Shown here: piece after piece, positions 18,850 through 29,221 of the stretch
How positions within the stretch are numbered: position 1 is the stretch's first letter
Layout of the letters: every line of letters starts with the position of its first letter
Assembly: GCF_015169395.1 (NCBI RefSeq)
Contig: NZ_CP063458.1
Coordinates: forward strand, 1,550,001 to 1,614,000
Length of the DNA stretch: 64,000 nt
DNA from: Humisphaera borealis
Lineage (GTDB): Bacteria; Planctomycetota; Phycisphaerae; Tepidisphaerales; Tepidisphaeraceae
Direction: 5' to 3'
Program-made: the position numbers and the translations under genes
Notes under the pieces: generated by a model
The model's database searches: none
Told to the model about the DNA's origin: nothing
The model's input: the letters and a program-made list of their open reading frames with translations, nothing else

Positions 18850-19992
18850 CTACTTGGCCGGCGGAACCGGTGCCCAGACGGCACCTTCGTTCACCCACGC
18901 GCGAAGGATTCGGAGTTCTTCGGCCGTGACCGGTTTGTCTTCCTTCGGCGGGGGCATTACTTCGTCCTCGTCGTCGGTCAGAATGTGCTTGATAAGCAGG
19001 CTTTCCTCGCTGTTTCCCTTGATGTAGAGCGGGCCGTCGCTCCCGCCGACCAAGGCCAGATCCTCGGTATGCATGCGGAGCTTACCCTTGTTCTTCTCTT
19101 CGCCGTGGCAGTAGATGCACTTGTCGATGAAGATGGGCCACACTTCCTTGGCGAAGTCGATCTTCCCGCCGGTAGTGGCCATGGGGACGGTCGCCGGCTT
19201 GGAAGCCGGAGCGGTCGCCGACGGAATCGTGACGGCTTCCTGCGTGCCGGGAATTGCGGGAATTGCCGGGCGGGTCGGCGGCGCGGCAACGGGAACCGAT
19301 GGCGTCTTCTTCTCCTTTTCGCGTTCCTTGGCAATGTGCTTGGGCAACTGTTCCCCGGTCGCCAGCGCGATGATATTCTTTAGATTGTTGGGGTACGCTA
19401 ACTCACCGCCGTCATGGGCGACCCACCCCATCGCACCCGCCAACAGCACGACGGCGAACTGCCAGCCGAGTTGTCCGGGAGCCTGGGTGGCGGTGACAGT
19501 CAGGCCTTTGCCGGTTTCGGCAGCCCGCATCGCGGCGGCGCTTTCGGTCGCCACTTTCAGTTCATACCGGTGCTTCCGGCGGAGCTGAACGGTCGCCCAG
19601 ACCAGCACGGCCAGGCTGATCGCCGTCACGGCGATTCCGCCCCAGCGGTGCCAGAAGATGTCACTCTTGGTATCGAAGGGGTCAATGAAGCCCGAATCCT
19701 TCTGCGGCGCCCACGCCCAGCCGGCCAGCACGGACGGCACAGCGCCCAAAGCCCCGATCGCCAGGCAGTAGTAGACGATACTGATCGGAATCCGGCGGAA
19801 CACCACCCGAAGCACCGCGGCGATCGCGCCAGCCAGCAGCAGTGCAATGGGGATGTGCACGACCATCGGGTGCGTCAGGCCCTGGGCGTACCAGATACGC
19901 TCGCCGGGCGAGAGGGGATCTGCGGCGAAAGCCGGCGCGGCGACAACGCCGAAAACTCCGATGGATGCCGCGATGATTGGGGTCAATTTCAA
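18850..19992 (-). CDS. Membrane-bound c-type cytochrome (planctomycete PSCyt1-like domain)
   Basis: The 380-residue product starts at a TTG at 19992 preceded by AGGAGAG, with a signal peptide (APAFAA near residue 24). Hydrophobic segments at about residues 42-62, 70-92, 117-134 and 176-192 form a membrane domain resembling DUF2231-type quinone/heme membrane modules. A Lys/Pro-rich linker follows, and then a cytochrome domain with heme-binding CIYCHG (Cys292-His296) and the MHTEDLALVGG and EVMPPPKE motifs of the planctomycete PSCyt1 family; the Met of VMPP is a plausible distal ligand. It probably carries electrons in the periplasm. Partners are not in the window. Confidence 0.85.
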   Translation of the reverse strand: MKLTPIIAASIGVFGVVAAPAFAADPLSPGERIWYAQGLTHPMVVHIPIALLLAGAIAAVLRVVFRRIPISIVYYCLAIGALGAVPSVLAGWAWAPQKDSGFIDPFDTKSDIFWHRWGGIAVTAISLAVLVWATVQLRRKHRYELKVATESAAAMRAAETGKGLTVTATQAPGQLGWQFAVVLLAGAMGWVAHDGGELAYPNNLKNIIALATGEQLPKHIAKEREKEKKTPSVPVAAPPTRPAIPAIPGTQEAVTIPSATAPASKPATVPMATTGGKIDFAKEVWPIFIDKCIYCHGEEKNKGKLRMHTEDLALVGGSDGPLYIKGNSEESLLIKHILTDDEDEVMPPPKEDKPVTAEELRILRAWVNEGAVWAPVPPAK

Positions 19993-20122
19993 GTTGCGCT
20001 CTCCTGCGAATTGGTCCGCATGAAACTTTCACCAGGCGGCTGGGTCTAATGAGTGGAGATCGACATCGGGACATACGCCCGCCGATGCTTCCTCTGCCTC
20101 AGACCCCCGGACGGAGACCGCC

Positions 20123-22600
20123 ATGCTCAACTGCCTTACCGCCTTCGACTTCCGAGTCTCACAGCCTCGTGCGGGGTTTATCCTAGTCGGCAGGCGACGT
20201 GTCGTCGCGGCCTGCCGGTTTCTTACGGTTCTGCTGATTGCCATCATGGGAATCGCAATGCCCGCGCGAGGCGACGGCTTCATCGTGATCCACAACCCGC
20301 CGGCTCGCCCGGTGACGCCCGGGCACTTCACGTTCGCACCGCTCGAGGTCACTTATCATCGGGTCAACGTCGAGATCTCGGACAGCGTTGCCACAACCAC
20401 GGTCGAACAGGAATTCTACAATCCAAACCCGCAGCGGTTGGAAGGAACTTACCTGTTCCCCCTGCCGGACGGCACTCACATCGACAAGTTCTCGATGGAC
20501 GTCAACGGCAAGATGATGGAGGCCGAACTCCTCGACGCCGGTAAGGCCCGGCAAATCTATGAAGACATCGTCCGCCAGGCCCGTGATCCCGCCCTGCTCG
20601 AATACGCGGGCCGGTCGGCGTTCAAGGTTCGCATCTTCCCGATCGAGCCACACAGCCGCAAGCCCGTCAAAATCACCTATACGCAGCTTCTTAAAACAGA
20701 CACCGGATTGACCGAATACGTCTATCCGCTGAACACCGAAAAGTTCAGCTCCAAGCCGCTCAGCCAGGTGTCGGTCAAGGTGAGCCTCAAGTGCTCCGAG
20801 CCTATCAAGAGCCTCTACTGTCCCAGTCACGACGTCGAGATCAAGCGAGACGGCGACAAGGCGGCGGTTGTCGGCTGGGAGCGGGCCAATGTGCGACCCG
20901 ACACCGACTTCAAAGTCATCTACTCGCGCACCGACAAGCCCGTCTCCGTCGATCTGCTCACCTATCGCAACGGCCCGGACGACGGCTACTTCCTGTTGCT
21001 GGCGGCCCCGGGGATGACCGCACCCAAAGGCGAAATCCAGAAAAAGGACGTCTGCTTCGTTCTCGATACCAGCGGTTCGATGTCGGAAAACAACGGCAAG
21101 AAGATGGAGCAGGCCAAGAAGGCGCTCTCGTTCTGCCTGCAGAACCTTAACGAAGGAGACCGTTTCGAAATCGTTCGCTTCAGCACTGAAGCCGAGCCCC
21201 TGTTTAACGAACTCCGCGCTGCCGACAAGGCAAACCTGGAGACGGCACAGAAGTTCGTCGCCTCGTTACGCCCCATCGGCGGTACCGCGATCAACGACGC
21301 ACTGACCAAGGCGATGGAACTAAAATCCAAGCGTGGCGGCGACGACAAGGAGCGCCCTTACGTCGTGATCTTCCTGACCGACGGGCAGCCGACGATCGGC
21401 GAGACCAACGAAGACAACATTCTTGCGGCGATGAACAAGGCACAGGAAAAAGGTGGCGCGGCCGGTTCGACCCGCGTGTTCTCCTTCGGCATCGGCACTG
21501 ACGTCAACACGCACCTGCTCGACAGGATTGCATCGGGCACGCGAGCGTTCAGCCAGTACGTCCTCCCCGACGAAAACCTCGAGGTAAAGCTCAGCAACTT
21601 CTACACGAAGATCAAGGAACCGGTGCTGGCGAACGTGGAAGTGACCTTCACCGGCGGCGACATCAAGACAACGCAACTGTATCCCAACGCCCTGCCGGAC
21701 CTGTTCAAGGGAGAGCAGGTCATCCTGTTCGGCCGCTACAGCGGCAAAGGTGCTGCAGCCGTAAAGATCAGCGGAACCCTCAACGGTCAGAAGCAGACGT
21801 TCGTGCAGGACGTCACGTTCGCGGAGAAGGAGACGAAGAATGCCTTCATTCCGGCACTCTGGGCGACCCGGCGTATCGGCTTCCTGCTGGACGAAATCCG
21901 CCTGCGCGGGGAGTCGAGGGAGCTTCGCGATGAAGTGACTCGGCTGGCGCGGGAGCATGGCATCGTCACGCCATATACCGCTTTCCTGATTCTCGAAGAC
22001 GAGTCGCGGCGGAACGTGCCGCTGGCGATGCAGACGTTGCGGGAGTTGCGAGCCGACGCCCCCGCCGCCAGCAGTGCCGCCGGCCGATACGAATCGGCTC
22101 GCGACGAGTTCAGCGACCGCCGATCCCGCGCCGGCGAGAAGGCTGTCGCCAACGCCAAGGATGTTGACGCGCTCAAGCAGCAGTGGAATCTGGAGCAGGG
22201 CCAGCGTGGCGGCGAAGAACTGCGGAAGCGCCCCGCCGGAGCCCCCGGCCCCGTCGCGACGACGCCCGGCGGAAGGCAACCGCAAGAGCCCGGACAGGCC
22301 GCGGCGGCTGGTAGCGGCGGCACCGGCAATGAATACGGGTACCGGCAGGCACAGAATTACACCCAGCAGGCCCGTGTCGTGAACGGCCGTGCGTTCTACC
22401 AGAATGGCAAGACCTGGACCGATGCCACCGCGCAGGAGGCTGTCGCGAAGAACAAGGCTCTGCGACAGCAGGAGGTCAAGTTCAACACCGACGCCTACTT
22501 CGCACTGCTTAAGGAGTACCCTGAGTCGGCTCAGTGGCTCTCGCTGGGTGAGGAAGTAGATGTCGTGCTCGGCGACACGCTATATCAGATCCGCGGGTAG
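20123..22600 (+). CDS. Secreted VIT-VWA domain protein
   Basis: The 825-residue protein has a hydrophobic signal segment (residues 32-47, ending MPARG), then a VIT domain at about 60-190 (DGTHIDKFSMDVNGKMMEAEL, ARQIYEDIVRQARDPALLEY) and a VWA domain at about 305-480 with an intact MIDAS (VLDTSGSMSENNG). A helical and Gly/Pro-rich C-terminal region follows, ending in a conserved-looking domain with GRAFYQNGKTW and GEEVDVVLGDTLYQIR. VIT-VWA proteins, related to inter-alpha-trypsin inhibitor heavy chains, are common in planctomycetes; their role is unknown. The ATG at 20123 follows GGAG by six bases. It is divergent from the cytochrome gene. Confidence 0.87.
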   Translation: MLNCLTAFDFRVSQPRAGFILVGRRRVVAACRFLTVLLIAIMGIAMPARGDGFIVIHNPPARPVTPGHFTFAPLEVTYHRVNVEISDSVATTTVEQEFYNPNPQRLEGTYLFPLPDGTHIDKFSMDVNGKMMEAELLDAGKARQIYEDIVRQARDPALLEYAGRSAFKVRIFPIEPHSRKPVKITYTQLLKTDTGLTEYVYPLNTEKFSSKPLSQVSVKVSLKCSEPIKSLYCPSHDVEIKRDGDKAAVVGWERANVRPDTDFKVIYSRTDKPVSVDLLTYRNGPDDGYFLLLAAPGMTAPKGEIQKKDVCFVLDTSGSMSENNGKKMEQAKKALSFCLQNLNEGDRFEIVRFSTEAEPLFNELRAADKANLETAQKFVASLRPIGGTAINDALTKAMELKSKRGGDDKERPYVVIFLTDGQPTIGETNEDNILAAMNKAQEKGGAAGSTRVFSFGIGTDVNTHLLDRIASGTRAFSQYVLPDENLEVKLSNFYTKIKEPVLANVEVTFTGGDIKTTQLYPNALPDLFKGEQVILFGRYSGKGAAAVKISGTLNGQKQTFVQDVTFAEKETKNAFIPALWATRRIGFLLDEIRLRGESRELRDEVTRLAREHGIVTPYTAFLILEDESRRNVPLAMQTLRELRADAPAASSAAGRYESARDEFSDRRSRAGEKAVANAKDVDALKQQWNLEQGQRGGEELRKRPAGAPGPVATTPGGRQPQEPGQAAAAGSGGTGNEYGYRQAQNYTQQARVVNGRAFYQNGKTWTDATAQEAVAKNKALRQQEVKFNTDAYFALLKEYPESAQWLSLGEEVDVVLGDTLYQIRG

Positions 22601-22631
22601 GCTCGCGGCCGTCAAGCACGGCGAGCAGGAA

Positions 22632-22690
22632 AAGCCCCGCAGAATAGAACAGCCCCGCAGAAGCGAGTTGATCGCCGCTGCGGGGCTTAC
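22632..22690. terminator. Hairpin terminator between convergent genes
   Basis: AGCCCCGCAG occurs twice (about 22633 and 22651) and either copy can pair with CTGCGGGGCT at 22678-22687. The element sits between the converging VIT-VWA and LEPR-XLL genes, which suits a two-way terminator. Only short T/A runs flank it. Confidence 0.6.
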
Positions 22691-22719
22691 TGTTTAGGTC
22701 GCGGTCCAAAGACTTGGCG

Positions 22720-25700
22720 TTACAGCCCTGTCACGATGACCGACCGGATGACCGATGAACCGGCCAACCCGCCGCCATTGGCCAGGCTGAATCCCTGGAC
22801 ATCAAGGGTGTGCGCGCCGTTGGAGACGACCCACGGCTGGTAGTCGGCGGTATCCGTCCCGACGACCGCTCCGATGTCTCCGGCGATTGCGAACGGTCGA
22901 GCGCTTTCCACCCGCACGACATTGCCGTCGAGCTTGAAGACCGCGCTCTTGGTAACGCCGGCGGTGTTGGCCCGGATGCTGTAGGTCCGGCCGCCGCTGA
23001 AGTCGATGGTCATGCCATCGACGATGGTGGCGACGTCCTGATCCGTCGTCGCGTCGACCAGTGTCAGGGTGGTGACACCGAAAGTGGTCGCGGGCGGGGG
23101 AGACGCCGGCGGCGACACCGGTGGCGGAGAGGTCGGTGGTACGGCCGGGCTGCCGGGGGCGGCGACCTGGAGGTGCGTCAGGTGCGTCGCACCCGTCGCC
23201 GCACCGCCGATGCCAATACTGAGCTTTCCGTCATTCACCGTGACAGTGATCGACTTGCTCGCAAACACATTGGCGGCCAGGCCCTGGTAGTTGAATAACT
23301 GCTGGCCTTCCACCCAGACGTTGTTCGTCGATGTCGCGGCTGCATCGCCGACGCCCACCGTGACGGTGTAAGTTCCGTTGGGTACTGCAAGCTCCCAGCG
23401 GGTACCGGCCTTCACGCCGACGTTCGTGTCGAGCAACTGATCGGCGTTGATCTCCCGGTCGGCAACGGCATCGGCGTTGGACGCGGACCAGCCATAGGTC
23501 AAACCGTTGCGGGCGGCGTAGATGTCGCCGGCATCGATCGTGTAGCCCGCTACCGCGGGTGCCGCGGCCGGCTGGAAGTTAATGCTGACCGGCGAGAACG
23601 TCACCGGCGGAGGCACGGTCGGGGTGCCGGCGGTGGAGAAGTTCACGACGATCGGCGTACCCGCGACGCCCGTACCGTTCTGACCGGAGTAGGCCGTCGC
23701 GATCAGGGTGCTGGCACCCGTGGGCACTGACCACGGCGTGTAGTCGGAGCCGACTTCACCGGCAATGCTGTACGGGCTGAAGTTTTCCGTGCGGACCACA
23801 CTGCCGTTGACGCTGAACACCACGCTGCCGATGGCGGTCGGACCCGGTTCGGCACGAACCGTGTACTGCTTGCCGCCGGTCAGATCGAGCACCGCCCCGT
23901 CAGCGAATGAACCGAGCGGCGCATCGGTGGCGGCATCGAGCAGCGTAAGCCCGGCCAGCGTGGGGCCTGTAGTCGGGGGCGGCGGTTCGACCGGGCCCGG
24001 GTTGGTCGGCGAAGGTCCTGCACCGTTGGCCGCTTTGACGTTGGTGATAAGGAAGACGTTGTCCTGGAAGTCGTAGTTCCGCGCCAGGTAATCCATCCCC
24101 ATGATGTACGCATTGGGGATCAGGTTGCCGCTGCGGTCTCGCGCCGGCCAGAACCGGATGTGGTGACCGTAGTTGCCACCGGGCTGTTCCTGCTTGTTGA
24201 GCTGGTCCTCGCTCCATTCGCTGTCCACGCGGAAACCGAAGCTGCCCGTCGGGTTGAACGCGTTGGCGCCCGTCGCGCCGGCGGTGGTCCTGGGGAGCAG
24301 GCTCTGCGCCTCGACACCGCTGTGCGTGATCAGCCCCTTCAGCGCCATGTTCGACTTCTCGTACCACGAAAGCTTGGCCGTATCGCCCTGGCTCTGATAC
24401 GCGACGAGCTGCCGCACCGTCACCGGCTGATTCGCGTCCACGCGCTGCCAGAGGCCGCTGAGCACTTCCTCGCCGACGGCGGTCCGCTTGCCGCCGGTGT
24501 TTAGCGCTTCGCCCGGCTTAAGGATCTGGGTTCCGAACCCGAAGATCGTGTTGATGATCGTCGGGAGATTCGCTTCCTGGTCCTGCTCGTTCTTGAGCTG
24601 GTAGTAGCCGCGGAGTTCGATGACCTTCGGGCCATCGGTGGTGGTGATCGTCAGCGTGTTCTTGTACGTGCCGTTAGCGTTCTTGCTGCGGCCGGTCAGG
24701 TCGATCGTTTCGTTGACGGTCGTGGTCGGCGGCGCGGTGGCGACGAACTTGATTGTGACCGTCACCGACTGGCCCGGAAGAAGAACGGTGCCAGCCGCCG
24801 GTCCACCGGTGATCCGCCATGCCGAGGCATTGCTAAGCACGAGCGAACTGATCGTGATCGGCGTGCTCTTGTTGTTCGTGATCTTGAGCGAGCCGGTGTC
24901 GTGAACGACGTTGTTCGGCGGCTGATAGAACAGACCGGTCTCGGGGTCCTTGAGCTGCGCCGGTGGCTGCACGCCGATGCGGTTGAACACCAGGCGGTCG
25001 TTGTACGGAACGCCGTCGAGGTTCTCGTAGGTGACTTCTGCAGTGACCGACGGTGCGGCGATCTTCACGTTGCGGATGATGCCGATGAAGTCATTGACGT
25101 CGAACGAACCGTTGCCGTTGACGTAATCCTCGCTCGTGAACACGTAGGCGTTGGGGACGATCGTGCCGTCGGCATTCTTGAGCGGGTAGAAGCGAACCTT
25201 GCGGCGGTCGGCGGCGGTGAGTTCGCCGGTGTTGAGGTTGTCCTCGCTGTAAGCCGTGTTGCCGAAGATCGGGAACGTGATGTACAGGCCAAAAGTGGCA
25301 GCGCCGGGGTCGAAGCTTCCGGGCCCATTGGGATTCAGGGTCACGCTCTGGGCTTCGGTGCTGTTGATCGTCAGCACTTCGGTCTTGCTGGTGGGGCTTC
25401 CGGCGGTGTAGTAGCCGAACCGCGCCGCCGGTGATCCACCGGCGAAGGTGCCCAGCGTCTGGATGATGATCGGCCCGCTGACCGACTTCACGAATCGCTG
25501 TGCAACGACTTCGTCACTGGCACCGAGGCTTTCGGTGAGGTTGTAGAGATCGGTGTTGGCGGCGTTCTTATCGCCGGTATTGATGTTGAGCTGATACAGG
25601 TCGAACAGCCGCTGAAGCGAGGGTTCGTTCTGTCCGCCGGTGCCGGCGGTCGCGAGCCCGCGGAGCGGGACAGTGATCGACGGCTTGCTCGCGTCGGCGC

Positions 25701-27996
25701 TGGTGATGACGAGCGACGAGGTATGAATCCCCAGCGTCGTCGCGGCCGGTGCCTTGTAGACCACCTGCACGGTGACCGTCGCCCCCGGCGTCAGAACGCC
25801 GGGCAGACCCTGGGTCGCGGTGATCTGGAAGTTGCCGGCCTCTCCGCCGGAGATTGCCAGCCCGGTGATGCTCAGGTTGGTGGTGCTGGTGTTGGTGATC
25901 CGAAGCTTGGCCGCACCACTGGTCTGGCCGCGGACGGCGTTCATGACCAGGACACCCTTGTCGAGCAGGATGCTCGTGCCCTTGACGGTGGTCACCGACG
26001 TGGGGCCGCCGGAGCCGTCGGTCGAAGGACCGGGCGGCGGGGACGGAGGGACCGTCACGTTGCTGGGACGCAGGAGCGTGATCTTCTGTCCGCCGAACTC
26101 GGCGATGAAGAGCATGCCGTTGCGCGGATCGCTGGCATTGGCCGGGTTGCGGTATTCGATCAGGTCGACGGGATCGGTAAATGCGGCCTGGCCGCCAATG
26201 CCGGCAATGGTCTGAGAGGCATCAATGCCGCCGCTGAGGTTGGGGGTCAGCGCGATGATGTCGTCGCCGCCGGAATAGCGGACCACCAGCAGTTTGCCCT
26301 TGAGGGCTCCGCCGAAGGTGTCGCTCTTGTACTCGATCATCCCGTTCGGGGAGTAGCTCTGGCCGAAGTCATAGGCGGCCGGCGCCCAGTTGACGTCGGG
26401 CTTCACGCCGACCGGATACGACGCGATCTCCTGGGGGTCCACGCCGCTGGTCGGGTTGCCGCCGTTGAACGCGAACTCGCCGCGCGACGGGTTGGGATGG
26501 CCGTAGTACTTGCCCTGCTGAACGTTAAACAGCCAGTCGTGCTCGGTTTCGCGGACGTTCGTCAGTCCGGGGATGACCGGGCCGGAATAGAGCCCGCCCG
26601 AAGGGGGCCGCGCGCCGGACGTGGTGTTCGACGCAGGCGTGTTGCCGCCCGCAGCCGATCCGTTGACGGCGGTGTAAAGCTTGCCGTTGGAGTGCCAGAC
26701 CAGGTCGTAGCCGTTGCGAACGCCGGTGGCGTAAAGCGTCAGCGGTGCGCCCGGGGCATAGGGGTTGTAGGTTCCGCCGGCCTCGGTGGTCTTGGCGTTG
26801 AGCGCGCCCTGGCCGTTGGTGATTCGCGTGGCGATCGCGTTGACATCGAGCCGCAGAATCGCGGCGCTGAGACGGTTTTCGTTGCGGTTACCCCACGACA
26901 GATCGGCAGCGCCCATCGCGGTATTGGCACCCTGGGATACGTACAACGCCCCGTCGGGGCCGAAGGTCGCCTGGTTGGTCAGGTGGTCGCGGACGGACCT
27001 GGGCAGGTTCGTCACGTAGTCCTGGTAGGTTCCCAGGTTCGCGCCGCTGAGGCGGCTGATTTTGCCGGTCCAGTTGGTGCCGTTGGTTTCGGCCTGCTGG
27101 GTGTGGGTGACGAAAAGAACCAGGTTCGACGAGGTGCTGGATGGGGCAAAGACCAGCCCGATGATGGACCGTGCTCCGCCGTTGGCCGTGTTGACCGTGC
27201 TAATCGACTGCTTATTGCTGAGCGTGCCGTCGGCGCCAACATCGAACCGCTGGATCACGCCGTCCAGAGTGCCGGCGTAAAGCTTGCCGTCCGGGCCGAT
27301 GACGACCGAGGTATACTCCTTCGCCTGTGCCGCAGCCTGCTCGACCTTCGTGAAGTTGATGGCGCTCGCAGCCGGCCCGCCGACCGTACCGGTCGTGAAG
27401 GTGCTGGAGAACGGGGTCATCGAGGTGCCGGTGACGTCTTTCACGCCGACGGTCACGTTGAACTGGTAGAGCGTGTTGGGGTCGAGATAGACGTGGGGCT
27501 GGAACACAATGGAATCGCCGCCACCGCTGGTGCCGGAGGTTCCCGGCACGACCGCGCCGTCAGACACCCTGACGACGGTCACAGAACCGTTGAGCGTCGT
27601 GGGATCGAGCCCGCCGTTCGGAAGCGACAGGTCACAGGCGATGAACGCGTCGCGGCGCACGCCGGTCGTACCGTTGGCAGGCCGAACCGCCGACACGGAA
27701 GGCGACGCCAGCGCCGCGGCGAGGACCTGTGTACCCGACCCGCCGGTGGCAGTACCGGAAGTGCCCAGGTCGCCGGCCAGCATCTGGCGCGATTCGAGGG
27801 TCTCGACAACGGGGCACCAGGCCCTGGCGACGACGAGGCGCGACCGGAGGCCGCCGATCTCTGAAGAAGGACTGAGTTGCCGACGATCGACGGGACGAGA
27901 TTGTGTACGAAAACGACCAAACACCTGATTAGTCCTCTGTTTAATGTTCGAGCCGTCCCCGAGCAGGCTCGAGGTACGCGATCCAGAACTTCGCAT
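22720..27996 (-). CDS. Giant modular secreted protein (LEPR-XLL, sugar-dehydrogenase-like propeller, malectin-like domain)
   Basis: From the ATG at 27996 the product is 1,758 residues; a TTG three codons earlier is also open. VVETLESRQMLAG near residue 70 is an LEPR-XLL-type motif. An Ig-like domain follows (about 105-200). Residues 210-660 form a beta-propeller like glucose/sorbosone dehydrogenases, with SVVIGPDGKLYAGTLDG, TFGPDGALYVSQG and GVRNGYDLVWHSNGKLY. Next come a Hydin/DUF1573-like 'choice of anchor' domain (about 690-780), two related blocks with a second anchor-type domain, an Ig-like repeat, a malectin-like carbohydrate-binding domain (about 1490-1640) and a final copy of the Ig-like repeat. 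It is surely extracellular; the propeller may bind or oxidise sugars, which is inference. Confidence 0.82.
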   Translation of the reverse strand: MRSSGSRTSSLLGDGSNIKQRTNQVFGRFRTQSRPVDRRQLSPSSEIGGLRSRLVVARAWCPVVETLESRQMLAGDLGTSGTATGGSGTQVLAAALASPSVSAVRPANGTTGVRRDAFIACDLSLPNGGLDPTTLNGSVTVVRVSDGAVVPGTSGTSGGGDSIVFQPHVYLDPNTLYQFNVTVGVKDVTGTSMTPFSSTFTTGTVGGPAASAINFTKVEQAAAQAKEYTSVVIGPDGKLYAGTLDGVIQRFDVGADGTLSNKQSISTVNTANGGARSIIGLVFAPSSTSSNLVLFVTHTQQAETNGTNWTGKISRLSGANLGTYQDYVTNLPRSVRDHLTNQATFGPDGALYVSQGANTAMGAADLSWGNRNENRLSAAILRLDVNAIATRITNGQGALNAKTTEAGGTYNPYAPGAPLTLYATGVRNGYDLVWHSNGKLYTAVNGSAAGGNTPASNTTSGARPPSGGLYSGPVIPGLTNVRETEHDWLFNVQQGKYYGHPNPSRGEFAFNGGNPTSGVDPQEIASYPVGVKPDVNWAPAAYDFGQSYSPNGMIEYKSDTFGGALKGKLLVVRYSGGDDIIALTPNLSGGIDASQTIAGIGGQAAFTDPVDLIEYRNPANASDPRNGMLFIAEFGGQKITLLRPSNVTVPPSPPPGPSTDGSGGPTSVTTVKGTSILLDKGVLVMNAVRGQTSGAAKLRITNTSTTNLSITGLAISGGEAGNFQITATQGLPGVLTPGATVTVQVVYKAPAATTLGIHTSSLVITSADASKPSITVPLRGLATAGTGGQNEPSLQRLFDLYQLNINTGDKNAANTDLYNLTESLGASDEVVAQRFVKSVSGPIIIQTLGTFAGGSPAARFGYYTAGSPTSKTEVLTINSTEAQSVTLNPNGPGSFDPGAATFGLYITFPIFGNTAYSEDNLNTGELTAADRRKVRFYPLKNADGTIVPNAYVFTSEDYVNGNGSFDVNDFIGIIRNVKIAAPSVTAEVTYENLDGVPYNDRLVFNRIGVQPPAQLKDPETGLFYQPPNNVVHDTGSLKITNNKSTPITISSLVLSNASAWRITGGPAAGTVLLPGQSVTVTIKFVATAPPTTTVNETIDLTGRSKNANGTYKNTLTITTTDGPKVIELRGYYQLKNEQDQEANLPTIINTIFGFGTQILKPGEALNTGGKRTAVGEEVLSGLWQRVDANQPVTVRQLVAYQSQGDTAKLSWYEKSNMALKGLITHSGVEAQSLLPRTTAGATGANAFNPTGSFGFRVDSEWSEDQLNKQEQPGGNYGHHIRFWPARDRSGNLIPNAYIMGMDYLARNYDFQDNVFLITNVKAANGAGPSPTNPGPVEPPPPTTGPTLAGLTLLDAATDAPLGSFADGAVLDLTGGKQYTVRAEPGPTAIGSVVFSVNGSVVRTENFSPYSIAGEVGSDYTPWSVPTGASTLIATAYSGQNGTGVAGTPIVVNFSTAGTPTVPPPVTFSPVSINFQPAAAPAVAGYTIDAGDIYAARNGLTYGWSASNADAVADREINADQLLDTNVGVKAGTRWELAVPNGTYTVTVGVGDAAATSTNNVWVEGQQLFNYQGLAANVFASKSITVTVNDGKLSIGIGGAATGATHLTHLQVAAPGSPAVPPTSPPPVSPPASPPPATTFGVTTLTLVDATTDQDVATIVDGMTIDFSGGRTYSIRANTAGVTKSAVFKLDGNVVRVESARPFAIAGDIGAVVGTDTADYQPWVVSNGAHTLDVQGFSLANGGGLAGSSVIRSVIVTGL

Positions 27997-28513
27997 CCAA
28001 CACAATGTGTCGCTTAGGCGTGCAGACCCGGAACTCTCCGGCGATACGTCCTAAAGCTCTGCCGTCGCAAATCCCACGTGCCAGTAATCGCGTTCACGCG
28101 TTTATCGGGCAGTGACTGCTCCCCATAGACGACACCCTATCCGTCGGCAGTTCGTGCGATACCGAGATTCATATCAGTGGGAACCTCCCAACAGGGCGGT
28201 CCCGACTCCGAGGACACAATGGTACCAATTGCACCCCAAAGCAAGTTGGAATCGACCCGAATCAACAAAATGAAACCGGCCCCAGCCGTCGCAGCCGCTT
28301 CCGTCGGCAAGGACCTGAATACTTTCCACTGGATGACAGATTGTTGCCCAGGGGTTTAACGACGGCGCAGAAGGACTGACCACCATACGGAAGTCGGTAA
28401 CGCGACCAAACGCGGGGCGTCAGAAATGGATTGGCCAGACCAATGGGCCCGGTATCGATATGGAATTAGAATCGATCAGGAGTCTGTCGTGTTGCGACGA
28501 CTTTCCCAGACCC
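27997..28513. other. Intergenic region, nothing recognised
   Basis: About 500 bases separate the giant secreted protein gene from the response regulator gene. Short open frames of 60-70 codons exist on both strands but show no domain, signal peptide or good ribosome site. The region probably holds the promoter of the giant gene. Confidence 0.45.
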
Positions 28514-29221
28514 TCAGGCATCGGATTTGGATAGCTGGGCATCGACCGGGGCCATCCCCATATCGAGCGATAACCGCACTAGTTCGGCGAGGCTGTCGGC
28601 ACCCATCTTGGTCATCGCCCGCGAGCGGTGCACTTCGATGGTCTTCTCGCTCAACTCAAGCTGCCGGGCGATCTGCTTGTTGGCCATCCCGGAGACGACC
28701 ATCGCCATCACTTCGCGTTCGCGGCTGTTGAGGGTGTCGTAGCGGCCGCGGGCAATCATCTCGCGGCGACGGACCACTGCCCGCTTCGCGTCGAGCGAGA
28801 TCGCCTCCTGCACCACCGCGATGAGCCGAGCTTTATCGAAGGGCTTTTGAATCAGATCGAACGCACCGCGCTTCATGACCGCGACGCTGGTATCAACGTC
28901 GGCGACACCCGTCAGGAAGATGACGGGAAGGTGCACGCCACGATTCTTCAACTCGCCCTGGATATCAATTCCCGACATCTCCGGCAGATCGACGTCCAGA
29001 AGCAGGCAACCCCGCAGGTCGGACGAATGTGCGCTCAGAAAAGCCTTGCCCGATTCGAAACACTCGACACGCATGCCCTGGCTGGTGAGCACGGTGCTGA
29101 CGAGTCGGCGGATGGCCGGGTCGTCGTCTATCACGTAGACAAATCCTGCCACAGTTGTCGAAACAATCTCGGTCTCGAAAGTCTGGGTCCCGTCGCCGTG
29201 GGAAACGAGTTCGTGTGTCAT
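28514..29221 (-). CDS. FixJ/NarL-type two-component response regulator
   Basis: The 235-residue product starts at the ATG at 29221; an upstream in-frame start would add 56 residues of non-conserved sequence. The receiver domain shows FVYVIDDDPAIRRLV, the phosphorylated Asp in LLLDVDLPEMSG, and the conserved Thr/Lys positions in FLTGVAD and IQKPFD. The C-terminal LuxR-type helix-turn-helix contains LNSREREVMAMVVSGMANKQIARQL, SEKTIEVHRSR and MGADSLAELVRL. It is the architecture of FixJ/TodT/StyR regulators, which act as phosphorylation-dependent transcription activators. No histidine kinase lies beside it, so it is an orphan here. Confidence 0.9.
   Translation of the reverse strand: MTHELVSHGDGTQTFETEIVSTTVAGFVYVIDDDPAIRRLVSTVLTSQGMRVECFESGKAFLSAHSSDLRGCLLLDVDLPEMSGIDIQGELKNRGVHLPVIFLTGVADVDTSVAVMKRGAFDLIQKPFDKARLIAVVQEAISLDAKRAVVRRREMIARGRYDTLNSREREVMAMVVSGMANKQIARQLELSEKTIEVHRSRAMTKMGADSLAELVRLSLDMGMAPVDAQLSKSDA

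Noticed and set aside
25723-27864. 713-codon plus-strand open frame
   Set aside because: It lies wholly opposite the giant LEPR-XLL gene, whose domains are recognisable; the plus frame has no domain or signal.
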